This document shows, piece by piece, positions 26,558 through 34,941 of a DNA stretch of 45,030 bases. Position 1 is the first letter of the stretch. Each line of letters opens with the position of its first letter. The position numbers and the translations under genes are program-made. The stretch comes from DASRHY01 sp046765875 (lineage in GTDB: Bacteria > Actinomycetota > Actinomycetes > Propionibacteriales > Kribbellaceae), in contig JBKPSJ010000222.1 in assembly GCA_046765875.1 (NCBI GenBank), positions 1 through 45,030 of the forward strand, given 5' to 3'. The notes beneath the pieces are model-generated. The model ran no database searches and was not told the DNA's origin. It saw nothing but the letters and a program-made list of their open reading frames with translations.

Positions 26558-27052
26558 ATGCAGGTGTCGATGACGGTCAACGGCGACGAGGTCGTCGCCG
26601 AGATCGAGGGCCGGACCCTGCTCGTGCACTTCCTGCGCGATCACCTCGGCCTGACCGGGACGCACTGGGGCTGCGACACCAGCAACTGCGGCACCTGTGT
26701 GGTCTGGCTGGACGAGGAGCCGGTCAAGTCCTGCACCGTGCTGGCGGCGATGGCCGGCGGCCACCGGGTGCGTACCGTCGAGGACCTGGAGCGGGACGGC
26801 GAGCTGGATCCCGTCCAGCAAGGCTTCATGCAGTGCCACGGGCTGCAGTGCGGTTTCTGTACACCGGGAATGATGATGACCGCCCGGGCGCTGCTCGACC
26901 GCAATCCGGACCCGTCGCCGCAGGAGATCAGGGAAGCCATCTCGGGCCAGATCTGCCGCTGCACCGGGTACGCGACGATCGTGCGCTCGGTGCGCTGGGC
27001 AGCCACCCATCCCGAGGGAGCGCAGCCGGAACCGGCGGGGAGTGCGTCATGA
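26558..27052 (+). CDS. coxS: CO dehydrogenase small subunit (2Fe-2S)
   Basis: A 164-residue subunit with two [2Fe-2S] clusters. The plant-ferredoxin-type cluster is held by Cys39, Cys44, Cys47 and Cys59 (GCDTSNCGTC...SC). The second, alpha-helical cluster is held by Cys98, Cys101, Cys133 and Cys135 (QCGFC and ICRC). It carries electrons from the Mo-Cu site of CoxL to FAD in CoxM. All eight ligands are present. The stop TGA overlaps the coxL ATG. Confidence 0.96.
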   Translation: MQVSMTVNGDEVVAEIEGRTLLVHFLRDHLGLTGTHWGCDTSNCGTCVVWLDEEPVKSCTVLAAMAGGHRVRTVEDLERDGELDPVQQGFMQCHGLQCGFCTPGMMMTARALLDRNPDPSPQEIREAISGQICRCTGYATIVRSVRWAATHPEGAQPEPAGSAS

Positions 27053-29442
27053 CCACAACCGAGGCGAGGCCGCCCGAGACCTTCGTCGACAACGACCAGA
27101 AGCCGGTCGGCCACGGCCGGATGCTCCGCAAGGAGGACCCGCGGTTCCTGCGCGGGCTCGGCCGGTACTGCGACGACATCAACCTGCCGGGCATGCTGCA
27201 CCTGGCGATCCTGCGCTCGCCGGTCGCGCACGCAAGGATCCTCAGCGTCGACGTCAGCGCGGCCCAGGCACACCCGAAGGTCAAGGCGGTCGTCACCGGT
27301 GCGGACCTGGCCGCGCAGAGCCTGGCCTGGATGCCGACGTTGTCGAACGACGTCCAGGCGGTGCTCGCGACCGACAAGGTCCGCTTCCAGGGACAGGAGG
27401 TCGCCTTCGTCGTCGCCGAGGACCGGTACGCAGCCCGCGACGCGCTGGAACTGATCAACGTCGAGTACGACGTACTGGAGCCGATGGTCGACGCGCGCCG
27501 GGCGCTCGCCCCGGACGCGCCGGTCATTCGCGACGACCTCGAGGGCAAGACCGACAACCACTGCTTCGACTGGGAGACCGGCGACGCGGCCGCCACCGAG
27601 CAGGTGTTCGCCAAGGCCGATGTGGTGGTCAGCGAGGACATCGTGTACCCACGGGTGCACCCGGCTCCGATGGAGACCTGCGGGTGTGTCGCGGACTACG
27701 AGCGGGTCGACGGCAAGCTCACGCTGTGGTGCACCAGCCAGGCACCGCACGCGCACCGGACCGTGTACGCGCTCGTGGCCGGGCTGCCCGAGCACAAGAT
27801 CCGGGTGATCTCGCCCGACATCGGCGGCGGCTTCGGGAACAAGGTGCCGATCTACCCCGGGTACGTCTGCGCGATCGTCGCGTCCCTGGTCACCGGTAAG
27901 CCGGTCAAGTGGATGGAGGACAGGTCGGAGAACCTGACCAGCACCGGCTTCGCCCGCGACTACATCATGCGCGGCGAGATCGCGGCGACCAGGGAGGGCA
28001 AGATCCTTGCCATCCGCACCAATGTGCTCGCCGACCACGGTGCGTTCAACGGCACCGCGGCCCCGGTGAAGTACCCGGCCGGCTTCTTCGGCGTCTTCAC
28101 CGGCAGCTACGACCTCGAAGCGGCGTACTGCAAGATGACCGCGGTCTACACCAACAAAGCACCGGGCGGGGTGGCGTACGCCTGCTCGTTCCGGATCACC
28201 GAGGCGGTGTACCTGGTCGAGCGGATCGTGGACTGCCTGGCGTACGAGTTGAAGATGGACCCGGTCGAGTTGCGCAGGAAGAACTTCATCCGCCCCGAGC
28301 AGTTCCCGTACACGACCAAGACCGGCTGGGTCTACGACTCCGGCGACTACGACGCGACCATGCGGGTCGCGCTGGAGATGGCCGGGTACGACGAGTTGCG
28401 CCGCGAGCAGGCCGAGAAGCGCGAGCGCGGCGAGCTGATGGGCATCGGCGTCTCGTTCTTCACCGAGGCGGTCGGCGCCGGTCCACGCAAGGATATGGAC
28501 ATCCTCGGCCTCGGCATGGCCGACGGCTGCGAGCTGCGAGTGCACCCGACCGGCAAGGCCGTACTGCGGCTGTCGGTCAAGACCCAGGGCCAGGGTCACG
28601 AGACGACGTTCGCGCAGATCGTCGCCGAGGAGATCGGCATCCCGCCGGCCGACATCGAGGTCGTACACGGCGATACCGACAACACCCCGTTCGGACTCGG
28701 TACGTACGGCAGCCGCTCGACCCCGGTGTCCGGTGCGGCGGCCGCGCTGGTGGCACGCAAGATTCGGGACAAGGCCCGGATCATCGCCTCCGGCATGCTG
28801 GAGGTCTCGGTCGCGGACCTCGAGTGGACCAAGGGTGAGTTCCACGTCAAGGGCGACCCGAGCGCATCGGTCACCATTCAGGACATCGCGATGCGGGCGC
28901 ACGGTGCCGGCGACCTGCCCGAGGGGATCGAGGGCGGCCTGGACGCGCAGGTCTGCTACAACCCGGAGAACCTGACCTACCCGTACGGTGCGTACATCTG
29001 CGTGGTCGACGTGGACCCGGGCACGGCCCAGGTGAAGGTCCGCCGGTTCGTCGCGGTCGACGACTGCGGCACCCGGATCAACCCGATGATCATCGAGGGG
29101 CAGGTGCACGGCGGGCTCACCGACGGGGTCGGGATGGCGCTGATGGAGATCATCGCCTTCGACGAGGACGGGAACTGCCTGGGCGGTTCGCTGATGGACT
29201 ACCTGATCCCGACCGCGCTGGAGGTACCCGACTGGGAGACCGGCTACACCGTCACGCCGTCGCCGCACCATCCGATCGGAGCGAAGGGGATCGGCGAGTC
29301 GGCTACCGTGGGATCGCCGGCCGCGGTGGTGAACGCCGTGGTCGACGCGTTGCAGCCGTTCGGCGTCCGGCACGCCGACATGCCGCTGACCCCGTCGCGG
29401 GTCTGGGACGCGATGTCGGGTCACCCGACGCCGCCGGTCTGA
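27049..29442 (+). CDS. coxL: CO dehydrogenase large subunit, form I
   Basis: A 797-residue molybdopterin subunit oxidising CO to CO2. The active-site loop is Ala376-Tyr-Ala-Cys379-Ser-Phe-Arg382, fitting the form I signature AYxCSFR; the Cys would carry the copper of the Mo-S-Cu centre. Form II enzymes have AYxGAGR instead. Also seen are IGGGFGNK (258-265) for the cofactor, QGQGHETTFAQI, and the catalytic Glu750 in KGIGESA. The length is near the usual 800. The ATG overlaps the coxS stop. The AxC residue is Ala here where the Oligotropha enzyme has Arg, within the accepted signature. Confidence 0.96.
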   Translation: MTTTEARPPETFVDNDQKPVGHGRMLRKEDPRFLRGLGRYCDDINLPGMLHLAILRSPVAHARILSVDVSAAQAHPKVKAVVTGADLAAQSLAWMPTLSNDVQAVLATDKVRFQGQEVAFVVAEDRYAARDALELINVEYDVLEPMVDARRALAPDAPVIRDDLEGKTDNHCFDWETGDAAATEQVFAKADVVVSEDIVYPRVHPAPMETCGCVADYERVDGKLTLWCTSQAPHAHRTVYALVAGLPEHKIRVISPDIGGGFGNKVPIYPGYVCAIVASLVTGKPVKWMEDRSENLTSTGFARDYIMRGEIAATREGKILAIRTNVLADHGAFNGTAAPVKYPAGFFGVFTGSYDLEAAYCKMTAVYTNKAPGGVAYACSFRITEAVYLVERIVDCLAYELKMDPVELRRKNFIRPEQFPYTTKTGWVYDSGDYDATMRVALEMAGYDELRREQAEKRERGELMGIGVSFFTEAVGAGPRKDMDILGLGMADGCELRVHPTGKAVLRLSVKTQGQGHETTFAQIVAEEIGIPPADIEVVHGDTDNTPFGLGTYGSRSTPVSGAAAALVARKIRDKARIIASGMLEVSVADLEWTKGEFHVKGDPSASVTIQDIAMRAHGAGDLPEGIEGGLDAQVCYNPENLTYPYGAYICVVDVDPGTAQVKVRRFVAVDDCGTRINPMIIEGQVHGGLTDGVGMALMEIIAFDEDGNCLGGSLMDYLIPTALEVPDWETGYTVTPSPHHPIGAKGIGESATVGSPAAVVNAVVDALQPFGVRHADMPLTPSRVWDAMSGHPTPPV

Positions 29443-29450
29443 GGAGTTGG

Positions 29451-30338
29451 ATGGCCACACTGACTGCCCGGGTCTCCGAGCTCGTCGGCGCGCGCGTGCC
29501 GTTCGTCCACGCGACGGTCGTGCGCGCCCAGCAGCCCACGTCGGCACGGGCCGGCGACGACGCGATCGTGCACGCCGACGGCTCGATGGAGGGCTTCGTC
29601 GGCGGTCACTGCGCGGCCGGCTCGGTCCGTACCGCTGCGCTCGCGGCGATGGCCGACGGGCGCGCGATCCTGCTGCGCGTGGTCCCCGACGACGCGTCCG
29701 GATACCCCGACGTTCCCGGAGCGGCGGTCGTGACCAACCCCTGCCTCAGCGGGGGTGCGCTGGAGATCTTCCTGGAGCCGAAATTGCCGCTGCCGCTGGT
29801 ATCCGTGGTCGGGTCGTCACCGATCGCCGACGCGCTGTCCGCGATCGGCACGCCGGCGGGTTTCGTCGTCGAACGGTCGGCCGGTACGTCGCCGTCGGCC
29901 GGCACGGTCGCGGTGGTCGTGGCCAGCCTCGGCGAGGACGAGGCGACCCCCATCCGGGCCGCATTGGACGCCGGCATCGGGTACGTGGGATTGGTCGCGG
30001 GCCGCCGACGCGGCGCGGCCATTCTCGACGGGCTCGGCCTGACCGAGGAGGAGCGGGCCCGGGTGCACACACCGGTCGGGCTGGACATCGGCGCGGTCGG
30101 CGCGGAGGAGATCGCGCTGTCGATCCTGGCCGGACTGGTCAAGGCGATCCGGCGCGACGGATTGCGGGCACCGACGACGGCGATGGCGGTGCAGGCGATC
30201 GACCCGGTGTGCGGGATGACGGTGGTGATCGGGCCGGACACGCCGAAGCTGGAGATCGGCGGCGAGACGTACTGGTTCTGCAGTACCGGATGCCGGGACG
30301 CGTACGCCGCCACGCACGGTGTTCCGGGAGGACACTGA
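29451..30338 (+). CDS. XdhC/CoxI-family protein fused to a YHS domain
   Basis: A 295-residue protein. An XdhC N-terminal segment (about 10-60) includes GFVGGHC, and a Rossmann XdhC domain (115-235) contains GYVGLVAGRRRG. These proteins bind molybdenum cofactor, help its sulfuration and insert it into enzymes of this family. The C-terminal 45 residues are a YHS domain: DPVCGM with Cys254, then YWFCSTGC with Cys277 and Cys281, a small metal-binding module. It starts eight bases after coxL. The YHS part could bring copper or another metal to the Mo-Cu site, which is speculation. Confidence 0.9.
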   Translation: MATLTARVSELVGARVPFVHATVVRAQQPTSARAGDDAIVHADGSMEGFVGGHCAAGSVRTAALAAMADGRAILLRVVPDDASGYPDVPGAAVVTNPCLSGGALEIFLEPKLPLPLVSVVGSSPIADALSAIGTPAGFVVERSAGTSPSAGTVAVVVASLGEDEATPIRAALDAGIGYVGLVAGRRRGAAILDGLGLTEEERARVHTPVGLDIGAVGAEEIALSILAGLVKAIRRDGLRAPTTAMAVQAIDPVCGMTVVIGPDTPKLEIGGETYWFCSTGCRDAYAATHGVPGGH

Positions 30339-30341
30339 GGC

Positions 30342-30926
30342 ATGGTCGTCACTGGTTTGGTGCTCGCGGCGGGCGGGTCCAGCCGTCTCGGCGAGCCTAA
30401 GCAGTTGCTGCCGTTCCGCGGACGAACCCTGCTCGACGCGACCCTCGACGTCGCCCGGTCGTGCGACTTCGACCAGATCCTGGTAACCGTCGGCGGTGCG
30501 TCCGATCAGGTCCGCTCGATGGTGGATCTGACCGCGGTCGAGGTCGTCGAGAACGTTGACTATGGCACCGGTTGTTCGTCGTCGATAGTCACGGCACTCG
30601 ACCGGGTCGACCCGCGTGCCGACGGGATCGTGTTGCTGCTGGGGGACCAGCCGGGCGTGACCGCTGGTGGCGTACGGGCCCTGGTACGTGAGGTGGCCGG
30701 ACAACCGCTGGGCGTCTGCCGGTACGACAATGGGCGCGGGCATCCGTTGTGGCTCGGCCGTGCTGTGTTCGCCGACCTGCGGTCGCTGCACGGCGACAAA
30801 GGTGTCTGGAAGCTGCTGGAGTCCGGGCGGTATCAGGTCCGCGAGGTCGCCGTCGCCGGGCCGGTGCCGCGGGACGTGGACGACCGCGACGACTACCTCG
30901 CCCTGCTGGCCCAGGAGGCCGGATGA
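30342..30926 (+). CDS. MocA-like molybdopterin cytidylyltransferase
   Basis: A 194-residue nucleotidyltransferase of the MobA/MocA fold. The nucleotide loop is LVLAAGGSSRLGEPKQLLPF (split: LAAGGSSRLG and KQLLPF), the metal site LLLGDQPGV, and the late GRGHPLWLGR. Xanthine-oxidase-family enzymes of bacteria commonly use the cytosine dinucleotide form of the cofactor, which MocA makes from CTP. Here it would serve CoxL. It begins three bases after the XdhC-YHS gene and its stop overlaps the coxD ATG. Confidence 0.9.
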   Translation: MVVTGLVLAAGGSSRLGEPKQLLPFRGRTLLDATLDVARSCDFDQILVTVGGASDQVRSMVDLTAVEVVENVDYGTGCSSSIVTALDRVDPRADGIVLLLGDQPGVTAGGVRALVREVAGQPLGVCRYDNGRGHPLWLGRAVFADLRSLHGDKGVWKLLESGRYQVREVAVAGPVPRDVDDRDDYLALLAQEAG

Positions 30927-31807
30927 GCTTCGACGGCCCGGACGACGTACAGCGCCGGCTCGACGCGGTCGACTACCTGGCCGATGACGGTACGTCGATG
31001 GCGCTGTACCTGGCTGACGCGCTCGGCCGGCCGCTGCTGATCGAAGGAGAGCCGGGGGTCGGCAAGACCACGGCCGCCGTCGGCGTCGCCGAGGCGCTGG
31101 GTGCGCCGCTGGTCAGGCTGCAGTGTTACGAGGGCCTGACGGCGTCCGAGGCGTTGTACGAGTGGAACCACCAGCGCCAGCTGATGGCCATCCGGCTGGC
31201 CGAGTCCCGGCACGAGAAGCTCGCCGATGCTGACCTGTTCACCACCGAGTTCCTGTCCGAGCGGCCGATCCTGCGCTGCGTACGGGCCGAGGGTCCGGTG
31301 CCGCCGGTGCTGCTGATCGACGAGATCGACCGCGCCGACGACGAGTTCGAGGCGTTGCTGTTCGAGTTCCTGGGGGAGTTCTCGGTCACTGTGCCCGAGC
31401 TGGGTACGTTCACCGCGGTACGGCGGCCGCTGGTCGTGCTGACCTCGAACCGGAGCCGCGAACTGCACGAGGCGCTGCGCCGGCGCTGCCTGTACCACTG
31501 GATCGAGTTCCCCGATCCGGACCGCGCGGCCCGGATCGTACGGCGCCGGGTCCCGGCCGCCAACGAGGCGCTGATCGGCTCGGCGACCGAGTTCGTCGCC
31601 GCCGCCCGGGGCCTGGACCTCGACAAGCCGCCCGGTCTGGCCGAGACCATCGACTGGGTGTCCGCGCTGTCGCTGCTCGGCGTGTCCGGCCTCGGCCGCG
31701 ACGACGCCCGCAGCACCCTTGCCGCGCTTGCCAAGACCCCCGACGACCGCGAGACGATGCTGGCGGCGGTCGACGACCTGGTCCAACCGATCGGAGGACG
31801 ATCGTGA
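30923..31807 (+). CDS. coxD: CoxD AAA+ ATPase (MoxR-type)
   Basis: A 294-residue MoxR-class AAA+ ATPase. Walker A is GEPGVGKT (42-49), Walker B LLIDEIDRAD (about 131-140), and sensor 1 LTSNRSREL. In CO dehydrogenase clusters CoxD acts after folding, with CoxE, to build the sulfur-copper part of the active site. The ATG overlaps the stop of the MocA-like gene and its stop overlaps the coxG GTG, so the chain is translationally linked. Confidence 0.93.
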   Translation: MSFDGPDDVQRRLDAVDYLADDGTSMALYLADALGRPLLIEGEPGVGKTTAAVGVAEALGAPLVRLQCYEGLTASEALYEWNHQRQLMAIRLAESRHEKLADADLFTTEFLSERPILRCVRAEGPVPPVLLIDEIDRADDEFEALLFEFLGEFSVTVPELGTFTAVRRPLVVLTSNRSRELHEALRRRCLYHWIEFPDPDRAARIVRRRVPAANEALIGSATEFVAAARGLDLDKPPGLAETIDWVSALSLLGVSGLGRDDARSTLAALAKTPDDRETMLAAVDDLVQPIGGRS

Positions 31808-32565
31808 AGATCGAGAACGAGTTCACCGTGAGCGTGCCGGTCGAGCGCGCCTGGGAGGTACTGACCGATCTGGAGGGCATCGCGCCGTGTATGCCGGGTG
31901 CGCAGCTCACCGGCGTCGAGGGCGAGACCTACTCGGGCAAGCTCCGGGTCAAAGTGGGCCCGGTGATCAGCGACTTCGCCGGCACCGCGACCTTCACGTC
32001 CAAGGACGAGACCACGCACCGTGCGGTGATCGACGCCAAGGGCCGTGACACGCGCGGCGCCGGCAACGCGTCGGCGAGCATCGCAGCGTCGTTGCGGCCG
32101 GATGGCGACCGGACGGTGGTGTCGGTCGAGACCGACCTGAGGATCGCGGGCAAGCTGGCACAGTTCGGCAACCGGATGATCGCCCAGGTGTCGGAGAAGC
32201 TGCTCGGCCAGTTCGTCGACTGCCTCGAATCCAAGCTCGCCGCCGAATCTGCGGGCCCCGGCACCTCAGCCGTGTCGACGGGTGACGATTCCGGCACCGC
32301 ATCGGCCGCGACGTCCAATGGACCAACTGGCGCCTACAGAGCAGCCGCGGAAACAGCCGGTGGCGCGTCTGCCGGGACCTTTGCTGCTACGTCCGGTGGC
32401 CCGGCCGGTCGGGGTGCTGGGAGCCGGACCGTGGGGGCTTCGGCGGAGCCGGAGCCGGTGGATCTGGTGAAGCTGGCCGGCGGTACGGTCGCCAAACGGG
32501 TGGTCCCGCTGGTGGCCGGCATCGTCATCATCGCGCTGGTGATCTGGTATCTCGTCAAACGCTGA
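31804..32565 (+). CDS. coxG: CoxG SRPBCC protein with membrane anchor
   Basis: A 253-residue protein. The N-terminal SRPBCC/CoxG domain (1 to about 148) begins MKIENEFTVSVPVERAWEVL and contains GKLRVKVGPV. A low-complexity Ala/Ser/Gly/Thr linker (about 150-222) leads to one C-terminal membrane helix (about 233-250: VVPLVAGIVIIALVIWYLV). CoxG is needed to link CO dehydrogenase to the membrane, and its lipid-binding pocket fits a role in handling quinone. The GTG start overlaps the coxD stop. The linker has the ordinary high-GC codon use of its neighbours. Confidence 0.93.
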   Translation: MKIENEFTVSVPVERAWEVLTDLEGIAPCMPGAQLTGVEGETYSGKLRVKVGPVISDFAGTATFTSKDETTHRAVIDAKGRDTRGAGNASASIAASLRPDGDRTVVSVETDLRIAGKLAQFGNRMIAQVSEKLLGQFVDCLESKLAAESAGPGTSAVSTGDDSGTASAATSNGPTGAYRAAAETAGGASAGTFAATSGGPAGRGAGSRTVGASAEPEPVDLVKLAGGTVAKRVVPLVAGIVIIALVIWYLVKR

Positions 32566-32578
32566 CGAACCGGCCGGG

Positions 32579-33787
32579 CTGTTCGCCGCGGTCGACCGAG
32601 CCGGATTCGCCGTCGCGCTGGCCGGGCGGCTGCGCGACGCCGGGGTCCGGGTCGACCTCACGGCGGCCGAGACCTTCAGCCGCGCGCTGGCGGTATGCCG
32701 GCCCGATCGGCGCAGCAGGCTGTACTGGCTGGCCCGCACGACGCTGCTGCACGACTGGCACGACATCGCGGCGTTCGACGAGGTGTTCGGGGTCCTGTTC
32801 GCCGACAGGGCGCTCGGTGTCGACCCGCATGCCCGGCGTACCTCCAGCGGCCGTTCGGAGGGTGGCGGCGCGCATACCAAGGTGGACGGGGCCGCAGCGC
32901 CGGTCGAGAGCGGTGGTCTGCCATGGCACACGCTGCCGGCCGTCACCGGTACGGCGACCCGGGACGCCTCGGCCATCGTCGTTCCGGACCGGCTTCCGAG
33001 CGCGCTGGAGGGATTGGCCGACACCCCGTTCGACGCACTCGACCCGGCCGACTTGGCAGCGCTGGGCGAATGGTTCGAGGCGAGCCGGGGCCGGTGGCCG
33101 ACGCGGCGTACCCGGCGGATGACCAAGCGGCCGGGCGGGCGGTATCTGGATCTGCGGGCGACCGTCGCGCGGTCCCGGCGCACCGGCTGGGAACCGTTCG
33201 ACCTGATCCGGATGGGCCCGGTCGACAAGCCGCGCCGGTTGGTGCTGATCTGCGACGTCAGCCAGTCGATGCAGGCGTTCACCACGACGTACCTGCATCT
33301 GATGCGGGCCGCGGTGCTGGCCACCGGTGCGGAGGTGTTTGCCTTCGCCACAACGCTGACGCGGCTGACGCCGGTGCTCGCGCACCGCTCCGCGCCTGCG
33401 GCGCTCGCCCAGGCCGAGCACCTGGTCACCGACCGGTTCGGCGGGACCCGGATCGCGTCGAATCTGCGGGCGGTGCTGTCGTCGCGACATGCCGGAGCGC
33501 TCCGCGGTGCGGTCGTATTGGTGGCATCGGACGGCTGGGACAGCGAGGCTCCTGAGGCCCTCGCGGCGGCGATGGCACGGGTACGGCGACGGGCCTACCG
33601 GGTGATCTGGCTCAACCCGCGGGCCGCCGGCGCCGACTACGTACCCCTGGCAGGTGCGATGGCGGCCGCGCTGCCGTTCTGCGACGTACTGCTACCCGGC
33701 AACACCATCAACGCCCTCGACCGTGTAATCGAGGAACTCAGCTCCACAGCGTCACATGGATCGACGGGCGGAAGTGGCCGATGTTGA
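32579..33787 (+). CDS. coxE: CoxE VWA-domain protein; start codon unclear
   Basis: A VWA protein of the CoxE family, partner of CoxD in maturing CO dehydrogenase. The metal-site motif DVSQS lies in LVLICDVSQSM; GTRIASNLRAVL and VASDGWD follow. Family-like N-terminal sequence (VDRAGFAVALAGRLRDAGV, then RLYWLARTTLLHDWHDIAAF) is encoded from about 32591 on. That frame has no ATG, GTG or TTG between its upstream stop (32540) and the GTG at 32783. CTG at 32579 is given as a provisional start (402 residues). A GTG start at 32783 would give 334 residues lacking that region. The last 50 bases overlap the convergent LysR gene. Confidence 0.82.
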   Translation: MFAAVDRAGFAVALAGRLRDAGVRVDLTAAETFSRALAVCRPDRRSRLYWLARTTLLHDWHDIAAFDEVFGVLFADRALGVDPHARRTSSGRSEGGGAHTKVDGAAAPVESGGLPWHTLPAVTGTATRDASAIVVPDRLPSALEGLADTPFDALDPADLAALGEWFEASRGRWPTRRTRRMTKRPGGRYLDLRATVARSRRTGWEPFDLIRMGPVDKPRRLVLICDVSQSMQAFTTTYLHLMRAAVLATGAEVFAFATTLTRLTPVLAHRSAPAALAQAEHLVTDRFGGTRIASNLRAVLSSRHAGALRGAVVLVASDGWDSEAPEALAAAMARVRRRAYRVIWLNPRAAGADYVPLAGAMAAALPFCDVLLPGNTINALDRVIEELSSTASHGSTGGSGRC

Positions 33788-34691
33788 CGCCCGTGCCCCG
33801 CAGCATCGCCTGCGTCGCGCGAGGTGTGGTGATGAACCGCGTCAGTTCGGCGGCCGCCGGTACGACGCTGTGTTCCGGCAGCGTCATCGCCGTCCACAGG
33901 CCGCTGGCCGACAACCCCTGGCCGGTCAGCAGCGCGAGCCGCCCGGCGGCGATGTCGGCGGTGGCGGCGGATGACAGCGCGACGGCGACCCCGCTGCCAC
34001 GTCGCGCCTCCTCGAGCGCGGCGGCGTGGCTCTGGAAGATCCGCTGCTGCTCCTCGGGGATCTCCAGCCGCCTGAGCATCGTGGCCGAAACCCCGTCAAC
34101 GGCCGCCGACGGCCCGAGCAACCAGGTCTGCTCCTGGAGTTGGGCCCGCCGAGGGGAGACGGTGCTCAGCGGGTGGTGCGGTGCGGCGACCACCACGATC
34201 CGGTAGTTCAGGAACGGGATCCGCCGGTAATCCTCCGGCAGCCCGCGCGGGACCGGGCCGATCGCGACGTCGACCACCCGCTCGGCCAGCAGTGCGATGA
34301 AGTGGCCCGGGTGGTTCACGCTCAGCTCGACGTCCAGATCGTCGGCGCGGCGGGCGAACAGTTCGATCAGCCCCGGCGCGGCATGCTCGGCGAACAGGCT
34401 GGACGAGGCCAGCCGCAGCATCCGCCGGCCTTTCGCGGCCTGGTGTACCTCGCGTACGGTCCGGTCCTGCAAACCGAGCATCTCCGCGGCCCGGCTGGCC
34501 AGCCGCAGGCCACCGGGTGTGAACGCGAGCCCGGACGCCGACCGTGCGAACAGCTGATCGCCGAGCTCCTTGCGCAACTGGGCGACATGAAGCGATACCG
34601 CGGCCTCGGTCACTCCGAGCTCGGCGGCCGCCTGTTTCACCGAGCCGAGCCGGACGACGGCGGCGAAGGCACGGAGCTGAGTAGGTGTCAC
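33738..34691 (-). CDS. LysR family transcriptional regulator
   Basis: A 317-residue LysR regulator. The winged helix-turn-helix is at 1-60 (LRAFAAVVRLGSVKQAAAEL, then TEAAVSLHVAQLRKEL). The effector domain includes LSVNHPGHFIALLAERVVDVAIGP. GTG at 34691 is the only start near the conserved N-terminus; TATGCT nine bases before it is a likely -10 for a leaderless mRNA. It is tail-to-tail with coxE, overlapping 50 bases, and 31 bases downstream of xseB. LysR regulators of CO dehydrogenase are known in mycobacteria (CutR), so it is a candidate regulator of this operon. The link is by position only. Confidence 0.9.
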   Translation of the reverse strand: MTPTQLRAFAAVVRLGSVKQAAAELGVTEAAVSLHVAQLRKELGDQLFARSASGLAFTPGGLRLASRAAEMLGLQDRTVREVHQAAKGRRMLRLASSSLFAEHAAPGLIELFARRADDLDVELSVNHPGHFIALLAERVVDVAIGPVPRGLPEDYRRIPFLNYRIVVVAAPHHPLSTVSPRRAQLQEQTWLLGPSAAVDGVSATMLRRLEIPEEQQRIFQSHAAALEEARRGSGVAVALSSAATADIAAGRLALLTGQGLSASGLWTAMTLPEHSVVPAAAELTRFITTPRATQAMLRGTGVNIGHFRPSIHVTLWS

Positions 34692-34722
34692 GGTGCGGTC
34701 AGCATAGTTCGCCGGCCAGATG

Positions 34723-34941
34723 TCACTTGGTGTCGCCAGACTCCTTGGCCATCGCGGCGTCGAGGCGTTTGCGGGCGCCGTCCAGCCATTCCTGGCAGAT
34801 GGTGGCAAGCTCCTCGCCGCGCTCCCACAACGCCAGCGACTCCTCGAGCGTCGTACCGCCGGCCTCGAGCTTGCGTACGACCTCGACAAGCTCCTCGCGA
34901 GCCTGTTCGTAGGAGAGCTTCTCCGTGTTGTCGGGGCTCAC
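34723..34941 (-). CDS. xseB: Exodeoxyribonuclease VII small subunit
   Basis: A 72-residue helical protein of the XseB family: LSYEQAREELVEVVRKLEAGG and SLALWERGEELA are its conserved helices. With XseA it forms the nuclease that degrades single-stranded DNA from either end. The GTG start overlaps the xseA stop (GTGA). Confidence 0.95.
   Translation of the reverse strand: MSPDNTEKLSYEQAREELVEVVRKLEAGGTTLEESLALWERGEELATICQEWLDGARKRLDAAMAKESGDTK

Noticed and set aside
26641..29547. A 968-codon open frame on the minus strand across the cox genes
   Set aside because: It is antisense to coxS and coxL, which carry full family motifs. Its translation is Arg/His/Asp-rich shadow sequence typical of high-GC third-position bias.
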